64,000 nt of DNA from an uncultured Oscillospiraceae bacterium (GTDB lineage Bacteria > Bacillota > Clostridia > Oscillospirales > Ruminococcaceae), in the NCBI GenBank assembly GCA_949743955.1, contig CATJVQ010000037.1, positions 1 through 64,000 of the forward strand, read 5' to 3'. This document shows, piece after piece, positions 13,698 through 22,534 of this stretch. Numbering within the stretch: the stretch's first letter is position 1; every line of letters starts with the position of its first letter. The notes beneath the pieces are model-generated. The model searched no databases. It saw nothing but the letters and a program-made list of their open reading frames with translations, and was not told the origin of the DNA. A program made the position numbers and the translations under genes.

Positions 13698-14666
13698 TTA
13701 TTTGGCCCCGGCGAGCAGCGCCTCGACCTCGGCTCTCTCCGGCATGGAGCGGATGGCGCCCCGGCGGGTTGTCACCAGATAGGCGGCGGCGTTGGCGAAG
13801 CGGAGCATCCCCGTCAGATCCCCGGCGGATAGATTTTCCAAACCGTGCTCGAGGACAAAGTGAAGCACGCACGCGCAGAACGTATCCCCCGCGCCGGTGG
13901 TCTCGATGGTCCCGCCCAGCAGGAAGGACGGCTGATAGACCCGTTCGCCTCCGTAATACGAATAGCTTCCGTCCGGCCCCGCTGTCACGTTGAGGAGCCG
14001 AATGTTCGGGAATTCTTTTTGCAGGATGGCCGCGCCCTTGTCGAAATCCTTTTCCCCGGTCATAAAGAGAAGCTCATTATCGGCGATTTTTAAGATATCG
14101 CAGCGGGAGAGGCCATAGGCGATCTGTTCCCGGGCCTCCTCCAGATTCCCCCACAGCGGCTCGCGCAGGTTGGGGTCGAAGGAGAGGAGCGCCCCGCCCG
14201 ATTGGGCGATGTCGAGCGCCTTCCGGGTCGCCCGGCGCACGCCCTCGTGAGTCATGGAGAGGGAGCCGAAATGGAAGATGCGGCATCCGGCGACAGGAGC
14301 CTCGGGGACCTCCGCCTCTGTGAGGAGCATGTCCGCGCCGGGGCTGCGGAAGAAGGAGAAATCCCTGTCCCCATTTTCCGCTGTCTTGACAAAGGCGAGC
14401 GTGGTGCGGCAGTCCGGGCCGACGGCGAGGCTCTCCATATTGATCCCCGCGCCCTCGGCCACCGCTTTCAGATGGCGGCCGAACATGTCCTCGCCTACCT
14501 TGCCCACGAACGCGCAGGAGTGGCCGAGCTTGCCGAGCATGGCCAGCACATTGCAGGGCGCGCCGCCGGGATTCGCCTCAAAGAGCGTGTTCCCCTGTTC
14601 GCTCAGGCCGTTTTCCGTGAAGTCGATAAGCAGCTCCCCCAGAGCGGTTACATCGAATTGTGTCAT
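13698..14666 (-). CDS. scrK: Fructokinase, PfkB family
   Basis: This 322-residue ribokinase-fold sugar kinase has the N-terminal substrate segment NPGGAPCNVLAMLGKLG, signature 1 around GKVGEDMFGRHLK, and signature 2 with the anion hole and catalytic base in TTGAGDTFCA. It starts inside the sucrose-6-phosphate hydrolase gene (ATGA overlap at 14663-14666), so the two are translationally coupled. That context makes fructose the likely substrate: the hydrolase releases fructose, which this enzyme phosphorylates. No PTS or ABC sucrose transporter is in the window. Confidence 0.9.
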   Translation of the reverse strand: MTQFDVTALGELLIDFTENGLSEQGNTLFEANPGGAPCNVLAMLGKLGHSCAFVGKVGEDMFGRHLKAVAEGAGINMESLAVGPDCRTTLAFVKTAENGDRDFSFFRSPGADMLLTEAEVPEAPVAGCRIFHFGSLSMTHEGVRRATRKALDIAQSGGALLSFDPNLREPLWGNLEEAREQIAYGLSRCDILKIADNELLFMTGEKDFDKGAAILQKEFPNIRLLNVTAGPDGSYSYYGGERVYQPSFLLGGTIETTGAGDTFCACVLHFVLEHGLENLSAGDLTGMLRFANAAAYLVTTRRGAIRSMPERAEVEALLAGAK

Positions 14667-16144
14667 CTTGATTCTCCTTCCCGGCCGTCAAAGACCAGTT
14701 CATATTTTTCCACATCCAAAAGCGCCGCACCGTCCGCCTCAAAGCGGATGCCGTCCGCCTCCTGCGGGGTGCAGAGTACAGCGCTTGCCGCCGCCCTGCC
14801 GCCGGAGGCGAATACCTCCACGCTGAAACGATCCAGAACGACACGCAGTGTCAGCCCCCCGTCCTCTGCCTGCACGGGGAAGCGGCGGGCATGCACGACA
14901 TCCTGGCAAATACCGCTCCCGGAGCGGTCCAGCTCCATGACGCCCTCCTCCGGATCCCACCGCAGGGCGGTTTCGTACCCCTTCCCCTCGGCTATGTACA
15001 GGCGGAAGGCGCGAAGTCTGTCCCCAGCGGGGCGGACGGAGACAGTCATATCCAGCACACGCCCCCGCACGCCCGGCAGGGTCAGCGGCCCTTCGAGCGG
15101 AACGCCGCGGTAGCGGACAGCTTCCCCGCGGTACTGCTCCAGCTCCCGGACCGGCGCCTGGGTAAGACGCCCGTCCCGCAGGGAGAGCTCGCGCGGGACG
15201 CTCATCTGCCCGAACCAGCGGCAGCCGGGAAGCCGGTGCCCGACGGTATTCCAGTTCTGCATCCAGCCGATCATGACACGCCGCCCGTCCGGCGTGAGGA
15301 GGGTCTGGGGCGCATAGAAATCAATGCCGTAGTCCACAGCCTGCACCGCCTGGCGGACGAAGCCGCTCTTCCCCTCCTCCCCAATAAGGCAGACAACGCC
15401 GTTCCCCGCGTGGAACTCGAGCCCGATGGGTGCCATATCCTGAGGGCTCACGAAAAGGATCTGCCGCCCGCCGAGCGGAAAGTAATCCGGACATTCCCAC
15501 ATCCGGCCGTACCGGTTCTGCGAGCGGTCCAGCGTGCGGGCGAATGTCCATTGGAATCCGTCCGGGCTGTGGAACAGGAGCGCCGCGCCGCTGCCGTCGG
15601 GCGTCCGGTTGCCGATGACAGCGTCATAGCCGCTGTCCGACGCCCAGAGCTTGGGGTCGCGGAAATCCGCCCGGGAACCGCCCTGCGGCAGATCCGTCTC
15701 GTCCAGGACGGGGTTGAGGGGGTATTTCTCGTAATTCACCCCGTCTCCAACCGCGACACATTGGGTCTGCACGTCCGTCTCCCCCTTGCGGCGCACACCG
15801 GTATACAGGAGGAGATGCCGTCCGTCGGGGAGCTCCTGCGCGCTGCCGGAGAAGCACCCGGCGCTGTCATACAATTTGTCCGGGGCCAGCACCACGGGCA
15901 GGCGTTCCCAGCGGATAAAATCTTTTGTTTTCAGGTGCCCCCAGTGCATGGGCCCCCACTCACAGGAATAGGGATGATACTGGTAGAAAAGGTGGCATTC
16001 CCCTCTATAGAAGGAAAAGCCGTTGGGGTCGTTCATCCACCCTACCGATGGCGTGGCATGGAAGAGCGGACGTTCCGTGTCCGGAATCAGAGGGGCGTAG
16101 CGGGACTCGTAATCCCGAGCCCGCTGCAGGGCTTCGCTTATCAT
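14663..16144 (-). CDS. scrB: Sucrose-6-phosphate hydrolase / GH32 beta-fructofuranosidase
   Basis: This 493-residue glycoside hydrolase has the GH32 nucleophile motif WMNDPNG near residue 36, the transition-state motif RDP (ADFRDPKLW) and the acid/base motif MWECPDYF, followed by the C-terminal beta-sandwich. There is no signal peptide, so it acts in the cytosol on sucrose, sucrose-6-phosphate or short fructans. It is coupled with the fructokinase gene. A GNRA hairpin (16162-16178 region) lies in its 5' leader between a TATGAT -10 box (16192-16197) and the ribosome binding site, a possible regulatory site. Confidence 0.92.
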   Translation of the reverse strand: MISEALQRARDYESRYAPLIPDTERPLFHATPSVGWMNDPNGFSFYRGECHLFYQYHPYSCEWGPMHWGHLKTKDFIRWERLPVVLAPDKLYDSAGCFSGSAQELPDGRHLLLYTGVRRKGETDVQTQCVAVGDGVNYEKYPLNPVLDETDLPQGGSRADFRDPKLWASDSGYDAVIGNRTPDGSGAALLFHSPDGFQWTFARTLDRSQNRYGRMWECPDYFPLGGRQILFVSPQDMAPIGLEFHAGNGVVCLIGEEGKSGFVRQAVQAVDYGIDFYAPQTLLTPDGRRVMIGWMQNWNTVGHRLPGCRWFGQMSVPRELSLRDGRLTQAPVRELEQYRGEAVRYRGVPLEGPLTLPGVRGRVLDMTVSVRPAGDRLRAFRLYIAEGKGYETALRWDPEEGVMELDRSGSGICQDVVHARRFPVQAEDGGLTLRVVLDRFSVEVFASGGRAAASAVLCTPQEADGIRFEADGAALLDVEKYELVFDGREGESR

Positions 16145-16340
16145 ATTTTTTCCTCCCGAAAGCGCCCCGAAAGGGGCACCGCTGTTCCTTCATCATAGCA
16201 CAAACCGGCGTGTTTTAACAGTGCCTAAGGGCCTGTCCGGCAAAGAATTGACTTGTGGGGGATGGCGGTTAAGAAAAAACAGAGGTATAATGAAAACAGA
16301 AAAGTATATTTTCACAGTGGTATGCCCTGTCAGGGGAAAA

Positions 16341-16373
16341 GGCGAAGCTGCCGCAGTCTGAGGCAGCTTCGCC
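16341..16373 (-). terminator. Terminator of the csd-DUF3343 operon
   Basis: A perfect 12-bp stem (16341-16352 with 16362-16373). On the minus strand it is followed by TTTTCCCC. Confidence 0.82.
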
Positions 16374-16382
16374 GACCGTTCT

Positions 16383-17516
16383 CTATTGTCCTGTCCGCCG
16401 CACAGTGTCCACAGCGCGTAAGAGCGCCTGCACCTGCGGCATCGTGTTGAACGCCCCGAGGCTGACGCGGGCGGTGCCTGTCTCGATGGTGCCCATCGCG
16501 CGGTGGGCGAGCGGGCTGCAGTGGAAGCCGCCGCGCAGGGCGAAGCCCCTCCGGGCGAGCGCGTCCGCAACAGCCTCCCCCGTCATATCCCGGATGCCGA
16601 AGGAAAATACCGGCAGCGCCGGGCGGCGATAGAGGATCACATCGGGGATGCGGGCAAGCCTGTCGAAGAGGAAATGAGTGAGCGTCATCTCGTTTTCGTA
16701 GAGCCGGGGCTGGCGGCGCAGGAACTGCAGGCCTCCCAAAAGCCCCGCGATGCCCGTGGTGTTTACCGTGCCCGCCTCGAGCCGGTCCGGCAGAAACGGC
16801 GGCATCTCCGCCTCGAGCGAGAGGCTGCCGCTCCCCCCTTCGAGAAGGGTGCAGATGGGCGTATCCGTGCCCACGACCAGCGCGCCGAGCGCTGTGGGGG
16901 CGTAGAGCCCCTTGTGGCACGCGAGGCACACGAAGTCTGCGGGCAGGGCGCCGGACATATCGATATCCACAAGCCCCGCGGTCTGCGCGGCGTCGAGAAG
17001 GAACAGAGCGCCGTGTTCATGCGCGAGCGCGCACAGGCGCTCTGCGGGCTGGAGCGTGCCGAACACGTTCGAGCCGTGGATGCAGCAGACCAGCCGGGTC
17101 TTCGGGGTCATACAGGCCTCGAAGGCACGCACGGTGTTTTCCGGACATTCGGTGTCCACCGGCGCTATGTCGAGCGTTATCATTCCCGCCCGGCGCAGCG
17201 CCTCGAGCGGGCGATAGACAGCGTTGTGCTCGAGCGAGGAAATCACCACGTGATCCCCCATCCGCAGCACGCCCTTCACCGCCTGATTAATGCCCTGTGT
17301 ACAGTTGAGAGTAAAAACCACGTTTTCCGGTTTATCAAAATGGAGCAGACGGGCTACGCCTTCGCGGGCGCGGTAGACCATCTGCGCGGTCTCTATGGCC
17401 ATGGTGTGGCCGCCGCGGCCGGGATTGGCCCCGTAGCGGGTAAAGGCGGCACCGGCCGCTTCGCGGGTCAGAACAGGCTTGGGGAAGGTGGTGGCGGCGT
17501 TATCAAAATAGATCAC
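16383..17516 (-). CDS. Class V aminotransferase-fold cysteine desulfurase-like enzyme
   Basis: This 377-residue PLP enzyme starts MIYFDNAATTFPKP as cysteine desulfurases do. It has the PLP-contacting LEHNAVYRPLEAL, the PLP Asp and Gln in LLDAAQTAG, the Schiff-base Lys in LACHKGLYAP, and a C-terminal Cys in ALRGGFHCSPLAHR at the position of the persulfide cysteine. It belongs to the group annotated as aminotransferase class V or selenocysteine lyase-like. It overlaps the DUF3343 gene by 4 bp, so it may hand sulfur or selenium to that small protein. Confidence 0.88.
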   Translation of the reverse strand: MIYFDNAATTFPKPVLTREAAGAAFTRYGANPGRGGHTMAIETAQMVYRAREGVARLLHFDKPENVVFTLNCTQGINQAVKGVLRMGDHVVISSLEHNAVYRPLEALRRAGMITLDIAPVDTECPENTVRAFEACMTPKTRLVCCIHGSNVFGTLQPAERLCALAHEHGALFLLDAAQTAGLVDIDMSGALPADFVCLACHKGLYAPTALGALVVGTDTPICTLLEGGSGSLSLEAEMPPFLPDRLEAGTVNTTGIAGLLGGLQFLRRQPRLYENEMTLTHFLFDRLARIPDVILYRRPALPVFSFGIRDMTGEAVADALARRGFALRGGFHCSPLAHRAMGTIETGTARVSLGAFNTMPQVQALLRAVDTVRRTGQ

Positions 17517-17764
17517 AGGCCTCCCCCTTCCGCAATCTTAATGCCCCTCTCCCGCAGAATCTCCATCACCCGGCCCATATTCGTGCCCGGACGCAGCGAG
17601 AGCGCGTAGCCGCAGCTTTTGCCGGTATAGTAGCGCTCATCCCGAATGATGTTCGAGCGCACGCCGTGCGCGCGCAGCGTGTTCTGCGCCATGATCGCAT
17701 ACGTAATCGACGTGAGCGGGACGGTGTACGACGGATCGGGCCGCCATGGCTGTCTTGGTTGCAT
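17513..17764 (-). CDS. DUF3343 putative Se/S carrier protein
   Basis: This 83-residue protein matches the DUF3343 (putative Se/S carrier-like) family: an N-terminal Ser/Thr-rich segment SITYAIMAQNTLRAHGV, a central Cys in YTGKSCGYALSL and a C-terminal GIKIAEGGGL. Family members sit beside cysteine desulfurases and selenium genes, and the single Cys may carry persulfide or selenide. The desulfurase starts inside its stop region (4-bp overlap). No selD or selA is in the window, so selenium use is not shown. Confidence 0.85.
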   Translation of the reverse strand: MQPRQPWRPDPSYTVPLTSITYAIMAQNTLRAHGVRSNIIRDERYYTGKSCGYALSLRPGTNMGRVMEILRERGIKIAEGGGL

Positions 17765-17929
17765 TTGGTGTCACCCCTGCTTCCTGGCTTTTCTGTGATG
17801 GGTATTTCAGTAAACGAGCCAAAATCCGGCAGCGCCGGGTTTCGGACCGCGTCAACGATTCTCCCCCTTTCAGTGTATGCGCCCACCCGGCTTCGTGAGA
17901 GCCGGAAACAGATTTTTTTCAAAAAGGTA

Positions 17930-17958
17930 TTGTGTTGTACACAGTACTGTGCTATAAT
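17930..17958 (+). promoter_or_regulatory. Promoter and candidate PadR operator
   Basis: TTGTGT (17930-17935), a 17-bp spacer and TATAAT (17953-17958). The spacer holds CACAGTACTGTG (17940-17951), a perfect 12-bp palindrome that a PadR dimer could use to shut off its own operon. Confidence 0.72.
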
Positions 17959-17982
17959 ACAAATCAGGAGGAGGGATGCTGC

Positions 17983-18300
17983 TTGAATACGCAGTTCCGC
18001 AAGGGCGTTATTGAAATGTGTATTCTCGCGCTGATCGCCCGGCGGGATATGTACGGTTATGAGATCGTGCAGTCCATCGCGCAGTATACGGAGATTGCCG
18101 AGGGGACCGTGTACCCCATTCTGCGCCGGCTGACGAGCGAGGACTATTTCAAAACCTATCTCAAGGAATCCTCCAGCGGACCGGCGCGCAAATATTACTC
18201 CATCACACCCGCCGGGCGCGAATTTCTTGAGACGCTCAAAAAAGACTGGTTCGAATTTGCGGGCATTGTGGAAATTTTGTTAAGGGGCGAGGCGTTATGA
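17983..18300 (+). CDS. PadR-family transcriptional regulator
   Basis: This 105-residue winged-helix protein has the PadR core CILALIARRDMYGYEIVQSI, then EGTVYPILRRLTSEDYF and the wing ARKYYSITPAGREFLETL. It is the small PadR-s2 type. TTG 17983 is the start: AGGAGGAGG (17966-17974) is eight bases upstream. The open frame further upstream overlaps the promoter. Its stop overlaps the ATG of the DUF1700 gene, a standard PadR-DUF1700 pairing. It probably autoregulates through the palindrome in its promoter. Confidence 0.92.
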   Translation: MNTQFRKGVIEMCILALIARRDMYGYEIVQSIAQYTEIAEGTVYPILRRLTSEDYFKTYLKESSSGPARKYYSITPAGREFLETLKKDWFEFAGIVEILLRGEAL

Positions 18301-19184
18301 CGAGGGTGGAGTACATCCGCCAGCTGGAGTTTTCCCTGAGCGGGAAGCTCTCCAAAAAGGAGATCAGCGATATTCTGCGCGATTATACCGAATACTTCGA
18401 AGCCGGGAAGGCTGAGGGGAAGAGCGAGGAAGAGATAGTAAGAGCGCTGGGGATCCCCTCCGTGGTGGCGGCGCAGATCCTCTCCGAAAACGAGGAGGAA
18501 CGCACGGCGGAAAAGAGCGCCCCGGTGAAGGTGGGGGAGCGCGTGCGCGGCTGGGCGGAGAAGCTTTCCGCTTGGTGGAAGAAGGCGTGGGCCTGTATCG
18601 CGGCGTTCTTCCGCGGACTGCTTTCGCCGGAGGATCGCCTGATTCTCCTGCATGGGCAGGAGGAAGCGCCCCCGCGGGCGGACACGGGCGGGGAGCCCGG
18701 AGACGTGCCGCCCCCTCCGCCGCCGGGAAAGGCGAAGCGCGTGAAACGCGCGCCCTCGCCCCGCAGACCCTTCTGGCAGTGGATAGCGGGTGTCGCCTGC
18801 GGGATATTCCTGCTGCCGCTGGCGGCGATGGGACTCCTCGGCGGGGGGCTCATCCTGCTGGGGATCGCCCTGACGCTCGCCATGCTGGCGCTCGGACTGA
18901 TTCTCCTGTTCCTGTTTGGCCTCATTCTGGCGTTCTGCGGCGCGTTGGGGGTGTCGTTCTTTGCGGGCATCCTGCCGGGGAGCGCGGTCGCCGTGGGGAT
19001 TCTTTTAACGGTGGCGTCGGTTGCGGGAGGCGTGTTTGCGCTGTGCCTGGGGATCCTTCTCTTCCGCGGCACCGCTTGGCTTGTCCGTTTCTGCCTGGGG
19101 AAGTCCAGAGAGGCGTGGCGGCGGCGTCCGGATCGGGACGGAGGCTGGAGCGCACAGGATGAAACACAGGGAGGTATGCTCTGA
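18297..19184 (+). CDS. DUF1700 (HAAS-domain) membrane protein
   Basis: This 295-residue protein begins with a HAAS-type helical domain (residues 1-65, MTRVEYIRQLEFSLSGKLSK and EEIVRALGIPSVVAAQIL) typical of proteins paired with PadR regulators. A charged, proline-rich stretch follows, then about three or four long hydrophobic segments (residues 160-260). It overlaps padR (ATGA) and the next gene (TGATG). Such proteins are thought to pass envelope or membrane signals. No enzymatic motif is visible. Confidence 0.85.
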   Translation: MTRVEYIRQLEFSLSGKLSKKEISDILRDYTEYFEAGKAEGKSEEEIVRALGIPSVVAAQILSENEEERTAEKSAPVKVGERVRGWAEKLSAWWKKAWACIAAFFRGLLSPEDRLILLHGQEEAPPRADTGGEPGDVPPPPPPGKAKRVKRAPSPRRPFWQWIAGVACGIFLLPLAAMGLLGGGLILLGIALTLAMLALGLILLFLFGLILAFCGALGVSFFAGILPGSAVAVGILLTVASVAGGVFALCLGILLFRGTAWLVRFCLGKSREAWRRRPDRDGGWSAQDETQGGML

Positions 19185-20350
19185 TGCTGAAAAAAATCAT
19201 GATCGGTTCGGCCGCTCTGCTGGTGGCCGCCCTCATCGCGGCGATGGCGCTGCTGCCGGGCGCGGTACGCGCCGTGGTGCGGGACAGCGACCGTATCGTC
19301 AGCCAGTTTATCCGCACGACGCCCATTCTCTCTTTCCCGGGCGACTGTGCGGAGGTGAACGTGAAGATCGGCGGCGCCGTGCGGGTGGAGCAGTCGCCGG
19401 ACGAGAAGATCTATGTCCGGGTGGAGGGACTGTTCGCCGACCGGTACAACATCGTCTCTGCCGAGGAGAGCGGGGAGGACGGAAAAATACTCACCCTCTC
19501 GCTGGACAACAGCGACGCTTTCTGGGATGAGAACCGCTCCTACCTGTTCCTGCGCGCTCTGAACGATGGGGACAATCACGCGACTGTCCTGCGCGTGCCG
19601 AAGACGGTGCGTGTCCAAATGGAGAATCCGTGGAGGCTCTCGCTGGACACGGGCGTCCAGTTCGCGAACGCCGATGAATACCGAGAGGGAACCTGGCAAG
19701 AAGGGAACGCTGCATCGTATAAAATCGACACGGACCGTTCCGTGCGGATGCTGGAGCGGTACCGGACGATGATCGAGGTATTCGAGACAGAGCTGAGCAC
19801 GGCTGCGTCAACCGGACTGGCCCGGGGACTGGACTTCGACGAAATCGAAAGCGATATCGACGGGATCGTGGACCGGCAGTATGAGCGGATCAGCGGGCAG
19901 ATTTTCCCGTATGCGTCGGAGATCTACGACGAGGAGACGCTCCATTCGCTTTTACAGAGCGCGCTGACCATGCGCGGCCAGCGGGTCAAGAACCGCCTGT
20001 GGGAGGAGATGGGCGAGTATAGCGAGTACTCCGAACGCGGCGAGCGGTTCAGGGAAGAGGCCGACCGCGCGGTGGAGACATTCGACGAGATTTACGGGCG
20101 GTATCTGGAGGAGATATCCAATCTTCCGGAGGTATCGGACGAGGAGCCCGTACCGGACGCCGGTGATGAACCCGACGCCGGCGAATCCGAGAAGACGGAC
20201 GAGGAACCCGTTCCGTCCGTACCCGCCGGGCCCGCGGATACGGCGGATCCCGCAGCGCCGGTAGATCCTGCCGAGCCCGTGGAGCCTGCTGAACCCGCCG
20301 AACCCGTAGAACCCGTAGAACCGGCAGAACCCGTAGAACCGGCAGAATGA
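19184..20350 (+). CDS. Exported hypothetical protein with Pro-Glu repeat tail
   Basis: This 388-residue protein has an N-terminal signal or anchor helix (residues 4-28), an adhesin-like beta segment (residues 40-150, with VNVKIGGAVRVEQSPDEKIY), a long helical Glu/Arg-rich region (190-310), and a tail of Pro-Ala/Val-Glu repeats (PVEPAEP) that probably spans or binds the wall. The start overlaps the DUF1700 stop (TGATG). In PadR-DUF1700 operons the third gene is often a DUF4097-type adhesin-like protein. The first domain could be a divergent form, but I am not sure. Confidence 0.7.
   Translation: MLKKIMIGSAALLVAALIAAMALLPGAVRAVVRDSDRIVSQFIRTTPILSFPGDCAEVNVKIGGAVRVEQSPDEKIYVRVEGLFADRYNIVSAEESGEDGKILTLSLDNSDAFWDENRSYLFLRALNDGDNHATVLRVPKTVRVQMENPWRLSLDTGVQFANADEYREGTWQEGNAASYKIDTDRSVRMLERYRTMIEVFETELSTAASTGLARGLDFDEIESDIDGIVDRQYERISGQIFPYASEIYDEETLHSLLQSALTMRGQRVKNRLWEEMGEYSEYSERGERFREEADRAVETFDEIYGRYLEEISNLPEVSDEEPVPDAGDEPDAGESEKTDEEPVPSVPAGPADTADPAAPVDPAEPVEPAEPAEPVEPVEPAEPVEPAE
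20246..20349 (+). repeat. Pro-Glu coding repeat
   Basis: Imperfect tandem copies of a 9-base unit (GAACCCGTA/GAACCCGCC/GAACCGGCA) encode the (Glu-Pro-Val/Ala) tail. Repeat number may vary by slippage. Confidence 0.7.
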
Positions 20351-20355
20351 ATGAA

Positions 20356-20392
20356 CCCCCCTCCGAACGGGAAGAATACCGTCGGAGGGGGG
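20356..20392 (+). promoter_or_regulatory. Hairpin that hides the ribosome binding site of the LCP-like gene
   Basis: CCCCCCTCCGA (20356-20366) pairs with TCGGAGGGGGG (20382-20392), and ACGG/CCGT extends the stem. The right arm is the ribosome binding site of the gene starting at 20399. Only a weak T run follows, so translational control or coupling seems more likely than termination. Confidence 0.6.
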
Positions 20393-20398
20393 ATTTTC

Positions 20399-21268
20399 AT
20401 GCACGGGAAGCAGCTGGCGGCGAGATACTTCATGCTGTCGTTCGCGGTGGGGTTTCTGGTGCTGGCGGTCGCGGCGATGACGGCGGTGCTGCTCATCCCG
20501 CCGCATATGGCGTCGGCCGATACGCTGGAGGGGCGGGTGAGCGGGACCTATCTCCCCACCAACAACGACGCGCTCAACCTGTTCTTTGTTCTCGAGGAGT
20601 CGGGGGAGGATGATCTGTTCGCGCTCGTGCGCTTTGATCCGCTGCGCGGGCAGATCCCAGTCGCGGTGCTGCCGCCGGGGACGCTTGTGGGAGAGGGGGG
20701 GAACGCTGTCCCTCTCGGTGCGCTGTGCCGCTATGCGGGCCCGGGCAGCGCGGCGGACAAGGTGGAGGAGACGCTGGGCATCACACTCGATCGCCGCATC
20801 GTGCTGGACGGCGCGGCGCTGGCGCAGGCAGTGGATCTCTTAGGGGGCGTGCGGTATCAGCTCCGCGAGCCGGTCGAACTGGCGGGAGAGCGGCTTGAGG
20901 CGGGGAACTATCATCTTTCCGGGAACCTGATGCGGGAACTGATGCGCTATCCCGGCTACCGGGAAGGCGAGAAGGGGCGCGCCGCATCCGCGGCACGGCT
21001 GGCCGCTGCGCTCTTTAACCAGACCGGCGGCATCCTGCTCACCGAGGAGGCCGACGACACGTTTCAGAAGCTGGTGGGGCTGGCGGATACGGATTTGTCG
21101 GTGGCGGACTACCAGCAGCGCAAACCGGCGGCGCAGTTCTTGGTCAAACTGATGGGCGAGGCCGCCTTCGCCGTGGAGGTGAAGGGGGAAGATATCCCCG
21201 CCTACGGCGCGTTCGTCCTCTCGGACACGAGCCGCGAACAGCTCCGCGGGATTTACAGCCCGGCATAA
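20399..21268 (+). CDS. LytR-CpsA-Psr (LCP)-like membrane protein, divergent
   Basis: This 289-residue protein has one N-terminal transmembrane helix (residues 11-36) and an extracytoplasmic domain resembling LCP proteins: LNLFFVLEESGEDDLFALVR, the arrangement AVLPPGTLVGEG, and DKVEETLGITLDRRIVLDGA and VDLLGGVRYQL. LCP enzymes attach anionic polymers to peptidoglycan from lipid carriers. Several catalytic Arg/Asp positions are not obvious here, so it may be non-enzymatic. ATG 20399 has GGAGGGGGG just upstream. The frame from 20351 starts in the hairpin and lacks a ribosome binding site. Confidence 0.68.
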   Translation: MHGKQLAARYFMLSFAVGFLVLAVAAMTAVLLIPPHMASADTLEGRVSGTYLPTNNDALNLFFVLEESGEDDLFALVRFDPLRGQIPVAVLPPGTLVGEGGNAVPLGALCRYAGPGSAADKVEETLGITLDRRIVLDGAALAQAVDLLGGVRYQLREPVELAGERLEAGNYHLSGNLMRELMRYPGYREGEKGRAASAARLAAALFNQTGGILLTEEADDTFQKLVGLADTDLSVADYQQRKPAAQFLVKLMGEAAFAVEVKGEDIPAYGAFVLSDTSREQLRGIYSPA

Positions 21269-21380
21269 GAGCGCTCCCGATTGGAATTCTCCTCGATTTG
21301 GCTATCCCCCACAAGGCCCGCTCGGCCGCAGAAATTACCCACGATACGGGTTTCCTCCCCAGAAATCCGCAAAAGGGATA

Positions 21381-21409
21381 TGGACAGGCCGCGCGATTGG
21401 GTGTATAAT
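21381..21409 (+). promoter_or_regulatory. Promoter of the PrsA-like lipoprotein gene
   Basis: TGGACA (21381-21386), a 17-bp spacer and TATAAT (21404-21409). Confidence 0.78.
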
Positions 21410-21449
21410 ATTTTGGTATCATTTACACGAATGGGAGGAGCCAATATTG

Positions 21450-22520
21450 ATGAATGGCAAAAGCCGGATAGCGGCTGTGCTGTTGGCCGGAGCGGCGGCC
21501 GCCAGTTTTGCGTCCTGCGGGGCGGACACCACTTGGGCGGCTAAAAACGGTGAGGACATCATGCCGGCCGGTGTGTATATCGTGGGAGAGATCGACTCGT
21601 ATTACGATGCGGAGGAGCGTTTCGCCGAGCTCAACCCCGATATGGAGGTTTCTGCGGACGCTGCCGACCGCGCAAAGGTCGTGCTCAAAGGGGATATCGA
21701 CGGCAAGACCGGCGCGCAGTATATCACAGACCTTGCAATGGAGCGCGCGAGGAATTACTTCGCTGCGCAAGCGCTCTGCCGCGAGCGGGGCATTGAGCTG
21801 ACCGAGGCGGACGCCGCCTCCATCCGCCGGAATAACGACACGGTCTGGAGCTATACGGGCACGTTCTATGAACGCAACGGCGTCTCGCGCGAGTCGCTGG
21901 AGAAGATGGCCCAGAACTACATGAAGCAGAACCTGCTGCTCCAGAATCTGTATGGAGAGGGCGGCGAGCGTGAGATTTCTGATGCGGACTATGAGGCCCA
22001 CTACCGTTCCACCCGTACACGGGTGCGCTACATCCCGTTTTCCCTGCTAAATACCGAGACGGGCGAGGCCCTTTCGGAGGAGGACGCTCAGAAGGTGCGG
22101 GATGAAGCGAACGCCTATCTTGGACGCGCAAAGGACGCGGCAGAGATGGCGAAGCTCCTCATCGAACATGAGACAGCTGTGAACGGTGAAGCGCCCGAGA
22201 ATACGGCGCCCGGCGCCTACGACATGCTGCTGACAGAGGATTCAACCTCCCCCTCGCAGGCGTTTGTGGATGAGATGCGCGCCGCGCCGGAAGGGGAAGC
22301 CCGCCTGATTGAAAACGGCAATACCCTCTATGTGGCCATGCGCGTGGATCCGATGTCGGACCGCGATGCGCTCGATTCCCTCAAATCCACGATGCTGCGC
22401 GAGATCGCACAGGACGAGTTCGACGCTTGGCTCGCCGAGCAGGGGAACGCGCTTTCCGTTACGTTTAACGACGCCGCCCTCGGGCGCTATACCCCGTCCA
22501 AAATCGATTTTAAGTTCTAA
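21450..22520 (+). CDS. PrsA/SurA-like peptidylprolyl isomerase-type lipoprotein
   Basis: This 356-residue protein has a signal peptide with lipobox FASCG (Cys near residue 23) and a helical chaperone-like region (residues 70-170) resembling the N- and C-terminal lobes of PrsA/trigger factor-type folding factors. A segment around EISDADYEAHYRSTRTRVRY and DAQKVRDEANAYLGRAKDAA matches the usual entry to a parvulin domain, although clear parvulin catalytic residues are not visible. It probably assists folding of exported proteins. GGGAGGAG precedes TTG 21447 and ATG 21450; ATG is preferred. It is a monocistronic unit with its own promoter and terminator. Confidence 0.75.
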   Translation: MNGKSRIAAVLLAGAAAASFASCGADTTWAAKNGEDIMPAGVYIVGEIDSYYDAEERFAELNPDMEVSADAADRAKVVLKGDIDGKTGAQYITDLAMERARNYFAAQALCRERGIELTEADAASIRRNNDTVWSYTGTFYERNGVSRESLEKMAQNYMKQNLLLQNLYGEGGEREISDADYEAHYRSTRTRVRYIPFSLLNTETGEALSEEDAQKVRDEANAYLGRAKDAAEMAKLLIEHETAVNGEAPENTAPGAYDMLLTEDSTSPSQAFVDEMRAAPEGEARLIENGNTLYVAMRVDPMSDRDALDSLKSTMLREIAQDEFDAWLAEQGNALSVTFNDAALGRYTPSKIDFKF

Positions 22521-22534
22521 GTAAACTCTATCCG

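Noticed and set aside
16248..16291. A possible promoter, TTGACT with TATAAT
   Set aside because: The two boxes are 32 bp apart, which is too far for one sigma-A promoter, and no plus-strand gene follows.
18383..19699. A minus-strand open frame of 438 codons over the DUF1700 region
   Set aside because: It is antisense to a clear operon with coupled starts. Composition is low-complexity Arg/Pro/Ser, typical of high-GC shadow frames.
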